This document shows positions 53,511-62,356 of a DNA stretch of 64,000 nucleotides, in pieces. A program made the translations under genes and the position numbers. The DNA comes from JANQPD01 sp963715655 (GTDB lineage Bacteria > Bacteroidota > Bacteroidia > Flavobacteriales > Schleiferiaceae). Where the stretch lies: contig OY970262.1 in NCBI GenBank assembly GCA_963715655.1, forward strand, positions 3,658,001-3,722,000. Reading direction: 5' to 3'. A model generated the notes under the pieces. That model searched no databases. It saw only the letters and a list, made by a program, of their open reading frames with translations, and had not been told where the DNA came from. Every line of letters starts with the position of its first letter. Within the stretch, counting starts at the first letter, position 1.

Positions 53511-53660
53511 TTAATTTTTAGGATTTAAATGATTTGAAAGCGTTTCGTTGAAGGCATTTAAAATTTCTGCCGTCAGCTTGGTTATAAAGAAGAGTGCTAG
53601 CATCAAGGCTTTGATTAGTAATTGGCAGATTACCCACAATATTTTGAAGAATGTTTTCAT
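53511..53660 (-). CDS. 49-aa small membrane protein
   Basis: MKTFFKILWVICQLLIKALM followed by LALFFITKLTAEILNAF: one long hydrophobic helix with a polar tail. Its ATG overlaps the stop of the lipoprotein gene upstream (ATGA), and it ends 4 bp before the coupling-protein start. Position suggests a membrane partner for the anchor-poor coupling protein. Confidence 0.65.
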   Translation of the reverse strand: MKTFFKILWVICQLLIKALMLALFFITKLTAEILNAFNETLSNHLNPKN

Positions 53661-54394
53661 GGTTTATGGGTATTTTTAATGGCTTCTGTAAGGCTGGTAT
53701 ATCGAAATACCTCCAACCCTTTGGATTGATAGTAGGGGATCAACAATTCACTTATATGGTGGTACCGCGTATCATCTTCACGGTTGGTCGGTTGATACAC
53801 CAGTGCCAGTATGAGCCTCTTGTCTTTTATGGTAGGGATGGGAAACAGCTTATCCAATAGCGTGTATAAACTATCGGGTTGCGCCTGAAAAAAGCTCAAG
53901 GTCTTATCATTGTAGAAGCTCAAATGGGTGCTGTGCTCCATTAAATCCGATAGCACAAAAAGATGACCTTGCACACAATTTTCACACAATATCTGCCGGT
54001 TAATAGCCAGTGCTATCTGCCTGAACACAATGCTGTGTTCCCTTCCCCCTGTGGTGTTGATTGCCTTGTGAGTTACAGCAATCGTTTTATGCAAAAAAGC
54101 TTGTTGTTCGGCTTTGCGCTGAAGGGTATTCACCAAAAAATTTGAGGGAGTCAATTGTGTACGCTCCACACGGTTTTGATAAAAATCCGTGATATAGCCA
54201 ATTTCAAAAATGCTTCCACTAGTAGCCTGCTGTGGTATCACCCATTGGGATAGTAAAGCAGTATCTGGTTCCTCCAGCATCATTTCTTCACGCGTTATAT
54301 CCAACAATAGAGTGGTATACGTTAGTTTTTCAGATTCGGTACTGCACGATGCTAGTAGGACTAGCATAAAGGAAAATAGTATCGTATTTTTCAT
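53657..54394 (-). CDS. Lipoprotein with vWA-like pattern
   Basis: A 245-aa lipoprotein (lipobox LLASC). After the signal peptide comes a strand ending in Asp (YTTLLLDITREE), and later GHLFVLSDLMEHS and KRLILALVYQPTNREDD, an order reminiscent of von Willebrand A-type folds, though a full MIDAS is not clear. The start overlaps the end of the upstream gene by 4 bp (ATGA). Part of the mobilization gene train. Function unknown. Confidence 0.65.
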   Translation of the reverse strand: MKNTILFSFMLVLLASCSTESEKLTYTTLLLDITREEMMLEEPDTALLSQWVIPQQATSGSIFEIGYITDFYQNRVERTQLTPSNFLVNTLQRKAEQQAFLHKTIAVTHKAINTTGGREHSIVFRQIALAINRQILCENCVQGHLFVLSDLMEHSTHLSFYNDKTLSFFQAQPDSLYTLLDKLFPIPTIKDKRLILALVYQPTNREDDTRYHHISELLIPYYQSKGLEVFRYTSLTEAIKNTHKP

Positions 54395-55488
54395 GATGGT
54401 AGGTGTATGGATTGATAATTAAATTTTAGGGGAAGGAGGTGTCCTCGGTTATACAGTGGTATAACTGCCCCGTTGGTTCTGAGCATTAGCTCAAGCTTTA
54501 TCTCTGCTAGGCACTGCTCGTATGCGGTTTGTATTTCATCTTCTAATTGCTTACCAAGTAATAGGATGCTTTGGCGTTGACCAGTTCGTTTGCGTAGTGC
54601 GGGTTCTAAAGCGGAAAGCTGCTCTTTTAGGTCACGAATCTCTTTTTCTTTAGCCTGAATTTCTGCTTGCCCTTTTTGATAATCGCTGTAACGGTTGCTT
54701 TCTTGTTTAGTAGGTTTATGTTTATATACAATCCAGTAGCAAATCAGGTACGCGAATACATTAACCAGTATAAATACCCAAGGCGACAAATTGAAGGAGT
54801 TAGTAGCTCCATCATTCATAACGGTGAGGAAGTTTAATCTTAGTGTGGCTAATACATTGAAAACGAGTGTTATAGGTATGAGGTACAACACAAAAAAACC
54901 TAACTCTTTTCGGATATCACCTTTACCGTAAAGCTTTACTTTCTCAGGCACGAAATGGCTATAGAGATATATAGATAAAGCCATTAGCACGGCAGTGCCT
55001 ATTGAAACCAAAAGGTTACCACCAAAACTGAAAAACACCTCGTAGTTGAACAATAATTCTAAAAAACACAGGAGCATGGTAACCAACCTCCATATTTTCC
55101 ATCGGGAGATTACGCTTTGAAACTTTTTTGCTTTTTCATCTAAGCGGGCTTTAAGAATTTTAAGCTGGTTTTGTTTCTCCTGCATGTTTGTGGTTAGCTC
55201 CTGTGTTTTTTCAGCGGTATCGGCTTCATCGCGCTTTTGGTCTTCTAGGACTTTACTACCCTGAATATGTTGATCCAAATAATCAGGAAGTTGTTGGTAT
55301 CCATTTTGAACGCCTCCTAAATAATTCTTCATAGAAGCTTTCTCATTTAAGGAATCAAAATTTAAGCTGGCTATGCGCTGAATGGTGGCACTGGTATGTG
55401 CTTCCATCAAAGCTTCGTGCCTGTTTTTAATGGTTTGGGATACAGACTTGTATTCTACTGTTGCGTGTGGGACTTTTTTTGTTTTCAT
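54391..55488 (-). CDS. Coiled-coil membrane protein
   Basis: A 365-aa protein of unknown family. Residues 20-130 are helical with a coiled coil (DTAEKTQELTTNMQEKQNQL and on). Four hydrophobic segments follow between about 135 and 255, then a second coiled coil (YQKGQAEIQAKEKEIRDLKEQL) and a C-terminal soluble part. Both coiled coils should be cytoplasmic. First large gene of the mobilization train. It may organise the coupling complex at the membrane. Confidence 0.65.
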   Translation of the reverse strand: MKTKKVPHATVEYKSVSQTIKNRHEALMEAHTSATIQRIASLNFDSLNEKASMKNYLGGVQNGYQQLPDYLDQHIQGSKVLEDQKRDEADTAEKTQELTTNMQEKQNQLKILKARLDEKAKKFQSVISRWKIWRLVTMLLCFLELLFNYEVFFSFGGNLLVSIGTAVLMALSIYLYSHFVPEKVKLYGKGDIRKELGFFVLYLIPITLVFNVLATLRLNFLTVMNDGATNSFNLSPWVFILVNVFAYLICYWIVYKHKPTKQESNRYSDYQKGQAEIQAKEKEIRDLKEQLSALEPALRKRTGQRQSILLLGKQLEDEIQTAYEQCLAEIKLELMLRTNGAVIPLYNRGHLLPLKFNYQSIHLPS

Positions 55489-55540
55489 ATGCTTATTTTT
55501 AATATCTATTTATAGGAATTTGATGGCAACACACCCACGC

Positions 55541-55735
55541 TTAGCGCGTGAGTGTGTTATAGGATATTCGAGCTTGATCAGCATCGGGGTAGTAGGTAAA
55601 AACCTTACCGTTGTAGATACAGAAGAAACCGATTTCGATGTCTTTTAAAAGCTCCAATTTGCCTGCTTTGGCGTGAAGCTCAAAGGCTCCATTTCTTACG
55701 AGGGTTTTTCTGTGGGTACGTTTCGTTGTTTTCAT
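55541..55735 (-). CDS. 64-aa hypothetical protein
   Basis: A basic start (MKTTKRTHRKTLVRNG) is followed by FELHAKAGKLELLKDIEIGFFCIYNGKVFTYYPDADQARI, which looks like a small beta domain. No family recognised. On the same strand as its neighbours, 52 bp before the coiled-coil gene. Confidence 0.55.
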   Translation of the reverse strand: MKTTKRTHRKTLVRNGAFELHAKAGKLELLKDIEIGFFCIYNGKVFTYYPDADQARISYNTLTR

Positions 55736-55819
55736 ACTAATTTTTTTGTTTTTTAAGTTTAGGATTAGTTCCCCCCTTGAGCATTCAAGAGGGAAATAAT
55801 TACACTTTGTTGAGTTGAT

Positions 55820-56254
55820 CTAAAGCTGGGCTTTCAGCCAAATAAAGGAGCTGTTTTCAGAGTAGTGATACAGTGCCTTGTCCACATAATAGCTTAGCTT
55901 ACTGTGCATGCTTTGTTGAAGCGCTTCATCTTCAATCTGTAACATCAACAGGTACTTTAAGTACAATCTGGAATAATAGTAGCGGGGATCTTTGACCTGT
56001 TCCCCTGCTTCTCTTGCAGCATCGAATACTTGCTGAGCATAGTCTATAGCCATGCGCAAGTCTTCCATGTGCTCATATTCCTTATACATATAGAAATGAT
56101 ACCGTGCCTTTAAATGCCATAATTCCATTACGGCATCTATTTCCAAGTTTTCGGGTGAAATACCCATTAACTTTTTAAAGGCTGTTCCCCTTGTTTCAGG
56201 GTTTTTAAGCTGAGGCTTCAGCTTCTTTTTGAGATAATGTAAATTGACTTCCAT
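55820..56254 (-). CDS. 144-aa all-helical hypothetical protein
   Basis: Begins MEVNLHYLKKKLKPQLKN. The remainder is helical with Tyr/Leu-rich pairs (ELWHLKARYHFYMYKEYEHMEDLRMAIDYAQQV, YYYSRLYLKYLLML), compatible with a TPR-like fold. First gene of the minus-strand train. The 338-bp gap upstream should contain its promoter. Function unknown. Confidence 0.6.
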   Translation of the reverse strand: MEVNLHYLKKKLKPQLKNPETRGTAFKKLMGISPENLEIDAVMELWHLKARYHFYMYKEYEHMEDLRMAIDYAQQVFDAAREAGEQVKDPRYYYSRLYLKYLLMLQIEDEALQQSMHSKLSYYVDKALYHYSENSSFIWLKAQL

Positions 56255-56592
56255 TGTTACCTTATTAAGGATTAATTAATGAAAGAAATTCGCTTGCATA
56301 TTTAGAAAAATCTTAGTAATATGCGGTGTAGCTTTATTGGATTCGTACTCCTTTAAAGCTACCGCTAGCAATTTTCTTCGTTCTATTGCTGAAGCGGGGC
56401 GTCATAATTTACTTATGGCGTTTTTTCACGCCTGAATCATTCAACTCCTTTTCAACGCCACTAGTTTACTGCTATCCAATTAGTTATAAAATAGTGTTAA
56501 GGAAGTTTTTAAGAGTGAATTTTAAGGTTTAAGGCCAGAAAACGCTTTTTAAGCTTGTTTTACTATTTTTAGTTTTCCTAAAATTCAAATCA
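56255..56592. other. Divergent intergenic region
   Basis: Separates the minus-strand mobilization train from the plus-strand cargo gene. AT-rich, with short runs but no hairpin plus T run and no gene. A tactattttta at 56569 is a weak -7 candidate for the cargo gene. Both promoters should lie here. Confidence 0.45.
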
Positions 56593-59500
56593 ATGGAAAA
56601 AAATAGCGACTCTAGGGGCGGGAAATTTAAGGTTCTGTCTATTGAAAAAATTGAAGCCATATTAGAGTTGAATACTGGCACTTCTAATAAAATCATGGAT
56701 ATAGCTAGTTGCGCGGAAAATTTTGAAAAATGGGCGCAGAAAAGTTTGGGAGCAAAAAGTGAAAATTATACAGCACGCTTGATTAGGGGTTCTAGTCGTT
56801 TAAAAGCTCAACTATATACTGATAAAATAGTTGGATATAAAACAGTAAACAGTCTTGTACACTTCATTTTTTTTATCTCAAAAGAACAGAAACAAGTTAA
56901 AGACAAACTAATAGAATTATTTCAGGAACTTGAGCTTATAGCATTTGAAAAAAGCCATAAGGAAAGCATCAATGAGGTTATTGTTGACAACATTAAATGG
57001 GCCAAGACCGAGAAAGAATCATTTATTAAATTCGATCAGAGTTGGGCTGTTAAAATTGAGGATCATCTAAATAAGACGGTAAATGCAACTCAAGTATCTG
57101 GAACCATAACGGTTGATGAAGCATTTTATCAAGCCCTAATAAAAGGAACAAACTATTCACCAGAGCAATTTTACATGGCAAAGTTTGACCCAAGCTGTCA
57201 ATGGTACGGGGTTGCTAAAACATATGATGTTCAAAGGAAAGAACATGAGGCTATTAAGGAAGTAATAGTTACATCCTTTGAAAATTACAGAAATGATAAG
57301 GTTTGTGCTATTGTACATGGAACGGGCGGAAGTGGTAAATCCACACTTTTAAGAAGACTTGCGCTTGAATTACGAAATTCCAATTTCACCTTGTTATGGG
57401 TTGAAGATGGAGGTTTTGATGAATTTACTAAAAATGGTTTTCAGACCATTTCAAATAACCCTACAACTGACTATCTATTATTTATTGAAGACTGGTATCG
57501 CTTGGCAGGTAGTAATCAAAACGCAGTTAGCAGGGATTTTTTCAATCAATTGAGAAAGCAGTCGAATATTCAGGTTATTATTGGTGACAGGGTAATTACC
57601 GGAAAACCATATTTCAAACACTTATATAATCTAGAATATGCTTTTGAACTAGATACAAGGGAAAATGAGGCTATTATCAAAGCCATCCTCAATATTCAAC
57701 AACATTGGAAAGACACTGCGAATAGACTGTTTACAAATTCAGAGAATTTAAAAAGTCCGATTTTTCTTCTGCTTTTTGTACTAGCAAGAACTTACCAAGA
57801 GGGTAATAAAGATAAGTCATTAAACTTAGTAAACCCTGAGAATGAGTTTAAGCGAATTATCGCTTCAGATGTTGAATTCATTTATTCAAAATATCCCGGA
57901 TTAGCTAAAATGCTTTTTTATTTAGCATGCATGTATGAAAAACATAGACTTTTTATTTCGTACAGTTGCTTTTTAAAGCTATCCGATCATTTTAATCCAA
58001 CAAAAAATGTATTTGCTGAATTGAGTGATTTTAAGAGTCAAACAAGGATTCACGACAGGCTGAGGTTATATGTTCATATCATAACCCAAAGCTTTTCAGG
58101 AAAAGAGGATAATTATATAAAATTCAATCATGATTTATTTGCCGATTTGGGAATATCCAAAATTTCCAATTACATAGAAGATATTGGAGGTTATGACGAT
58201 ATTGCTAAAAGAAAGATTGTTGAACGAATAATATCTATAAAGGACGAAAAGATCTCCGTATCAAGACTATTTTCTACATTTATTCATAGTGAGCAAAACA
58301 TCTTTACAAATGAAACGGAGATAAATTCCTATATCCATTTATTACTGGATGACGCCAATTACCATTTTACCTATTTAAATTCTCTCAGAAAGGTAAAGTT
58401 TTCAGTAAATGAAAAACAAGAGTTGATCAATAGATTAAAGCGAGGAAAGCAATATCCAACAAGTCTATGGTGCTCGGCAATTCTAAAAGACCCGTTGTTG
58501 GCTATTTTTATTTTAGAACAAGATGAGTTCTATAAAATACCGCATCAGATTGTGTCAACCGCACTTAAAACGTGTACGGATAAAGCATTAGTGAAGAAAG
58601 CTAGTGAATCAATTTTTAGTCAACAAGAGTTTTACAAACTCCCTGATTCAATTGTGTCAACCGCACTTAAAGAATGTGCTGATGAAGCATTAGTGCAAAA
58701 AGCAAGTGAAGAAATTCTTAGCCAACGGGAATTTTACAAACTTCCTGATTCAATTGTGTCAACCGCACTTAAAGAATGTACTAATGAAGCCGTAGTGCAA
58801 AAAGCAAGTGAAGTAATTCTGAGTCAACAAGAGTTTTATAAGCTGCCGTTTGAAATCGTGTCAACCGCACTTAAAGAATGTACTGATGAAGCACTAGTAA
58901 AGAATAAAAGCGAAGAAATTCTTAACCATCAGGAATTTTACAAACTACCCTATCAAATTGTGTCAACCGCACTTAAAGAATGTACTAATGAAGCCGTAGC
59001 GCAAAAAGCAAGTGAAGCGATTCTGAGTCAACAAGAGTTTTATAAGCTTCCTGATTCAATTGTGTCAACCGCACTTAAAGAATGTACTGATGAAGCCGTA
59101 GTGCAAAAAGCAAGTGAAGTAATTCTGAGTCAACAAGAGTTTTACAAGCTACCCTATCAAATTGTGTCAACCGCACTTAAAGAATGTGCTGATGAAGTAC
59201 TAGTAAAGAGTAAAAGCGAAGAAATTCTTAACCATCAGGAATTTTACAAATTTTCTGATTTAATTGTGTCAACCGCACTATACTTATGTCAAAACAAAAA
59301 TTTAACTCATGTACGAGCTAAATTTTACCTTAACTCTTGGAAGGACAAGTCTTGGAATCTAGTTTTTAATTCACTAACCATTTTTTCCTGCGAGATTCAT
59401 CCACCTGATTTTGTTGAAGAAATTGTTAATTCTATCCTTAACGATTTTTTTGATTTTCAAAACAGTAACCCTGCTAAGAGATATCGTTATTATCAATTGT

Positions 59501-59898
59501 TAAAAATACCTTTTCCATCTATACAAAAATGGATGAAAGCATCTAATTGGGTACTTGCTAATTGGAATAAAAAATCGAGAGCCTTAATTACTAATGTACT
59601 ATTGGCATACCGCCAAATTGATGTCGAAGCTATTGAGACTGTATGCGCCTCAATACTAGAAAACTGGAAACATGAAGTAACGCAACCGATTCCAATGTGG
59701 AAAGGAAAAACGCATTATGCGGATCATATTAAAATTGCTCTAGGACATCCAAATCTTAAAGAAATATCCAAGGAAGTTGCTGGTGAGATACGAGAGGTGT
59801 ATAAAACGAATAATGAACCCGAAATACCTTTGTTTCTTATGAGGATTGCGGATGACATTTTAGACACTGATGTTTTTCCTGAATGGCGTATTGCTTAA
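56593..59898 (+). CDS. STAND-like P-loop NTPase with eight 34-aa repeats
   Basis: An 1101-aa soluble protein. Residues 1-220 form an unknown helical N-domain. The P-loop domain has Walker A GTGGSGKST (243-251), a Walker B-like YLLFIED (294-300) and an Arg in IIGDR that could be a sensor. A helical region (about 350-640) follows, as in STAND NTPases. Residues 644-915 are eight 34-aa repeats (consensus EFYKLPDSIVSTALKEC then a charged helix), and a helical C-domain of 185 residues ends the protein. No nuclease, TIR or protease motif is seen. Layout resembles Avs and other STAND immune sensors, with repeats as a candidate target-recognition surface. It stands alone as plus-strand cargo in a mobilizable element. 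Confidence 0.75.
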   Translation: MEKNSDSRGGKFKVLSIEKIEAILELNTGTSNKIMDIASCAENFEKWAQKSLGAKSENYTARLIRGSSRLKAQLYTDKIVGYKTVNSLVHFIFFISKEQKQVKDKLIELFQELELIAFEKSHKESINEVIVDNIKWAKTEKESFIKFDQSWAVKIEDHLNKTVNATQVSGTITVDEAFYQALIKGTNYSPEQFYMAKFDPSCQWYGVAKTYDVQRKEHEAIKEVIVTSFENYRNDKVCAIVHGTGGSGKSTLLRRLALELRNSNFTLLWVEDGGFDEFTKNGFQTISNNPTTDYLLFIEDWYRLAGSNQNAVSRDFFNQLRKQSNIQVIIGDRVITGKPYFKHLYNLEYAFELDTRENEAIIKAILNIQQHWKDTANRLFTNSENLKSPIFLLLFVLARTYQEGNKDKSLNLVNPENEFKRIIASDVEFIYSKYPGLAKMLFYLACMYEKHRLFISYSCFLKLSDHFNPTKNVFAELSDFKSQTRIHDRLRLYVHIITQSFSGKEDNYIKFNHDLFADLGISKISNYIEDIGGYDDIAKRKIVERIISIKDEKISVSRLFSTFIHSEQNIFTNETEINSYIHLLLDDANYHFTYLNSLRKVKFSVNEKQELINRLKRGKQYPTSLWCSAILKDPLLAIFILEQDEFYKIPHQIVSTALKTCTDKALVKKASESIFSQQEFYKLPDSIVSTALKECADEALVQKASEEILSQREFYKLPDSIVSTALKECTNEAVVQKASEVILSQQEFYKLPFEIVSTALKECTDEALVKNKSEEILNHQEFYKLPYQIVSTALKECTNEAVAQKASEAILSQQEFYKLPDSIVSTALKECTDEAVVQKASEVILSQQEFYKLPYQIVSTALKECADEVLVKSKSEEILNHQEFYKFSDLIVSTALYLCQNKNLTHVRAKFYLNSWKDKSWNLVFNSLTIFSCEIHPPDFVEEIVNSILNDFFDFQNSNPAKRYRYYQLLKIPFPSIQKWMKASNWVLANWNKKSRALITNVLLAYRQIDVEAIETVCASILENWKHEVTQPIPMWKGKTHYADHIKIALGHPNLKEISKEVAGEIREVYKTNNEPEIPLFLMRIADDILDTDVFPEWRIA
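58522..59337 (+). repeat. Eight in-frame 102-bp repeats inside the STAND-like gene
   Basis: Period 102 bp (34 codons). The segment attgtgtcaaccgcactta is nearly invariant in all copies. Copies 2-7 are very close, while copies 1 and 8 are diverged at the borders. This is the signature of recent expansion or gene conversion within a coding frame. Confidence 0.92.
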
Positions 59899-59962
59899 TC
59901 TCTAAAGGAACACTAACTTAATTCCAATAAAATAAAACACCCCTCAAAAGGTGCTTTTTCTT

Positions 59963-60211
59963 TTACACAAATGTTTCCTTTCCATCCGTCCCGTATCCAC
60001 TGTTATGAAGATCATAACAAGCCTTTCCTACAATCTGACGTATGCGTGTATCACTAATTCCTTCTAACTCCCCAATAGCCGTGTACGTCTTGTTTTCCAT
60101 GAAGCGAGCGTGAACAATGCGATAAGCACGTTCAGAAAGTATTTTCCTGTAAGCTTCTTGATTTCTTTCAAAGCGATTTTTGGCAATATGATACATGGGC
60201 TTTTTCTTCAT
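59963..60211 (-). CDS. Small sigma-region-4-like HTH protein
   Basis: An 82-aa protein: basic start, then SERAYRIVHARFMENKTYTAIGELEGISDTRIRQIVGKACYDL, which fits a sigma-70 region 4-type HTH (tyr-x-x-I-G-x-x-x-GIS-x-x-RIRQI). Too short for a sigma factor. Likely a regulator of the mobile element. Starts 123 bp from the stop of the next HTH gene on the same strand. Confidence 0.75.
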   Translation of the reverse strand: MKKKPMYHIAKNRFERNQEAYRKILSERAYRIVHARFMENKTYTAIGELEGISDTRIRQIVGKACYDLHNSGYGTDGKETFV

Positions 60212-60333
60212 ATACCCCTAGTATATTCGGGAAGGCTTGCATCCGTCAAGGGAAACAGTATTCCCCCTTAGAAAATCTCAGATTTTCATTTTTATATTTT
60301 TTCCTTATGCTTTCGCTAAAAGTGGAGTAGAGT

Positions 60334-60846
60334 CTAATACCTCCAACGATTTCTTTGTTGTTGCATACGGTACTGTTCCCGTTCAATTAATTCCCTGTGT
60401 GTATATTCAGGTAAATCCTGCGGGCTACTATTTTGTAAAATTTCTTTTGTAGTCCGCAATCCTTGCGGACGGTTTTGTAGATTTTTTGCGGGGGTGTCCG
60501 TACATTTTACCTCTGTTTCAACAGTTAATCCATAGAATACTTGAGGACAACGTTGACGGTCTTTGGGGTGGTTCAATGGAGTATTATCACGGTCAGTCAC
60601 TTCAATCAATCCTTTTTCGAGTAATCCTTGTATCGCAGAAGTAACACTGCGGTCACTGATACCCGCCCTCTCCACAAACTGCCGATGAGCAATCCAATCC
60701 CGTTTTTTTCTGTTTCCAGTGGCTGAATCTCTCCAACCCACTGTACTTCGGATGATCAGTAACAACGCTTTAAGTTCCGTTCCGGTGAGCGTTTTCATCT
60801 GCTCAAAAATCCCGTTGGGCACGGGAGTAGTGTTTTTGAGTTCCAT
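60334..60846 (-). CDS. Phage-replication-O-like winged-helix protein
   Basis: A 170-aa protein. The N-terminal 90 residues match replication-initiator type winged helices: NGIFEQMKTLTGTELKALLLIIRSTVGW, then HRQFVERAGISDRSVTSAIQGLLEKGLIEVTDR. The C-terminal part is Gln/Arg-rich and unstructured. Probably a DNA-binding initiator or regulator for the element. The 63-aa gene upstream ends 1 bp before its start, so they are cotranscribed. Confidence 0.75.
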   Translation of the reverse strand: MELKNTTPVPNGIFEQMKTLTGTELKALLLIIRSTVGWRDSATGNRKKRDWIAHRQFVERAGISDRSVTSAIQGLLEKGLIEVTDRDNTPLNHPKDRQRCPQVFYGLTVETEVKCTDTPAKNLQNRPQGLRTTKEILQNSSPQDLPEYTHRELIEREQYRMQQQRNRWRY

Positions 60847-60847
60847 A

Positions 60848-61039
60848 CTAATTGATTACCGGAAGTTCTTCCTCGGTATTCGGGAAAATACGAAAAGTGG
60901 TTTCAGGTTGCTGATACAGGTGTAAAAACCAGCCACCGTTTTCAGTGACTTTTAACACTCCAATTTTTTGGAACGTGCTTTTGGCTTCTAAAGTGTTGGC
61001 CTGAGTACGCTCAGAGCAGACGGTGTAATAGTTAGACAT
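60848..61039 (-). CDS. 63-aa hypothetical protein
   Basis: Begins MSNYYTVCSERTQANTLEAK, with FQKIGVLKVTENGGWFLHLYQQPETTFRIFP, a small beta-type domain. No family recognised. It directly precedes the winged-helix gene and is preceded by the TTTTACGAC sites. Confidence 0.6.
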   Translation of the reverse strand: MSNYYTVCSERTQANTLEAKSTFQKIGVLKVTENGGWFLHLYQQPETTFRIFPNTEEELPVIN

Positions 61040-61101
61040 ACTAAATTTCTAGTTTAAAGAGTAATGTAATTCACCTGCCTTCCCTGTCTTTCTGATGTAT
61101 G

Positions 61102-61158
61102 GTCGTAAAACTATTTTTGATTTTACGACTGCCCGTCCCTAACTATATCTTTTACGAC
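61102..61158. promoter_or_regulatory. Three TTTTACGAC sites
   Basis: gtcgtaaaa at 61102-61110 faces ttttacgac at 61121-61129 (inverted, 10-bp spacer), and a direct copy of the second lies at 61150-61158. They are 63 bp upstream of the small HTH operon and 120 bp past the integrase stop. They could be iterons, an operator or integrase arm sites. Confidence 0.6.
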
Positions 61159-61174
61159 ATAGTACCTTCTTTTT

Positions 61175-61201
61175 GAAAGCCTTTTTATTAAAAAGGCTTT
61201 C
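61175..61201. terminator. Hairpin downstream of the integrase
   Basis: Perfect 12-bp stem gaaagccttttt/aaaaaggctttc with loop att. It lies past the integrase stop (minus strand) and before the small-HTH operon, and probably separates the two units. Confidence 0.75.
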
Positions 61202-61278
61202 AATGAAGTAAGTATAAGGACTTCGTTACCGATAAACAAAATAAATAATGTAATCAGAAAACAAGGTTTTTAGGTGAA

Positions 61279-62262
61279 TTAAGCTAGAGTGTATCCGCTC
61301 TTACTCGTTTTGGCAAGTAAACTTTTATAAGCATCTGGATTAAACATCGGCTGGTCTAAAAATTTGGACGTAGTTTTCAAATATTGCTTTTGGTTGAGTT
61401 GCATATAATTTAAACTAGAGTTCAAGTTTTTGTGTCGTAAAACGGCTTGTACTTCAACCGCATTTGCTCCATTATCTAACATGTAGTGCGCTTTTCCGTG
61501 CCGAAAACTGTGAGGCGTAAGATTTTTGTCCAACATGGCTTCTTTGCTAAGTTGCTTAACCCAGCGTTGTACTGTCCGTGGCGTTATAGCTTCGCCTTGC
61601 CGATTCCTACCGTGTGTAGAAATAAACAGTTTTTCATTAGCGTGGTCTATCTGAATACGCCACGCTAGGTAGCGGATAAGCAGTACATCGGTTTGCGCTC
61701 CCCAAACCACCAAATTGTAGCGCATGGTTTTGCGGGTTTTCACTTTGGCTGATCGTAAACCACTCTCGGCCTTTTGTTGGATGTCAGAAAGTTTTAAATC
61801 TAACAGTTCACTGATACGCATTCCGGTATCCCACAATAAATGTAGGATGAGTTTCTTTTGTAAGTCATCTGTATAGCTTTCATCCAATAGACTGGTCATC
61901 TCCTCAAGGTCTTCTTTTTCCACGATGTCCTTATCAGCATTTATAAATCGAATGGGAATAATCTCTTTGGGGTTCAGCTGGGTTTTTCCTCTTCCCTGCC
62001 AAAACAAAAAATAGTTTCTAAGGATGCGGGCGGAATACGCCACCGTTGCCGGTGAGAATTTCTCCAGCATAGCATTGTGATAGTGGCTGATGTCATCGCC
62101 CCTTATGTCTTGTAGATTAGGCTTGTGTGATTGAAAAAAGCTTGCAAACTGTTCTAGTCGTACGCGGTATGCTTTGTAGGCATCTGCTGTGTGTGTTTTC
62201 TTCCAGTTTAAATAAATATCAATTGATTCTTGTAGCGTTATTAATTCGTTATGAAGGTGCAT
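61279..62262 (-). CDS. Tyrosine recombinase/integrase, XerD-like
   Basis: A 327-aa integrase. The N-terminal SAM-like domain is LQESIDIYLNWKKTHTADAYKAYR. The catalytic part is complete: Arg in WDTGMRISELLDL, Lys in the KVKTRK hairpin, H-x-x-R in TPHSFRHGKAHYML, His in AVLRHKNLNSSLNY and the Tyr nucleophile there. Start at MHLHNELI. The frame runs 24 codons further through a hairpin. It is the last gene of the element before the plus-strand hairpin cluster and is flanked by a 13-bp inverted repeat. Confidence 0.93.
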   Translation of the reverse strand: MHLHNELITLQESIDIYLNWKKTHTADAYKAYRVRLEQFASFFQSHKPNLQDIRGDDISHYHNAMLEKFSPATVAYSARILRNYFLFWQGRGKTQLNPKEIIPIRFINADKDIVEKEDLEEMTSLLDESYTDDLQKKLILHLLWDTGMRISELLDLKLSDIQQKAESGLRSAKVKTRKTMRYNLVVWGAQTDVLLIRYLAWRIQIDHANEKLFISTHGRNRQGEAITPRTVQRWVKQLSKEAMLDKNLTPHSFRHGKAHYMLDNGANAVEVQAVLRHKNLNSSLNYMQLNQKQYLKTTSKFLDQPMFNPDAYKSLLAKTSKSGYTLA

Positions 62263-62270
62263 AAAACATA

Positions 62271-62301
62271 AAATACCCGCCAAGGAAATCAGCGGGTATT
62301 T
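62271..62301. terminator. Hairpin 8 bp upstream of the integrase start
   Basis: 10-bp stem aaatacccgc/gcgggtattt with an 11-nt loop. On the minus strand it precedes the integrase ATG, so it may stop read-through from outside or hide the start. Confidence 0.7.
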
Positions 62302-62356
62302 GATGCAGGCATTTTCAAAAAAAATGTCTAACAAAATATACCTCGAAGTTTCCTTG

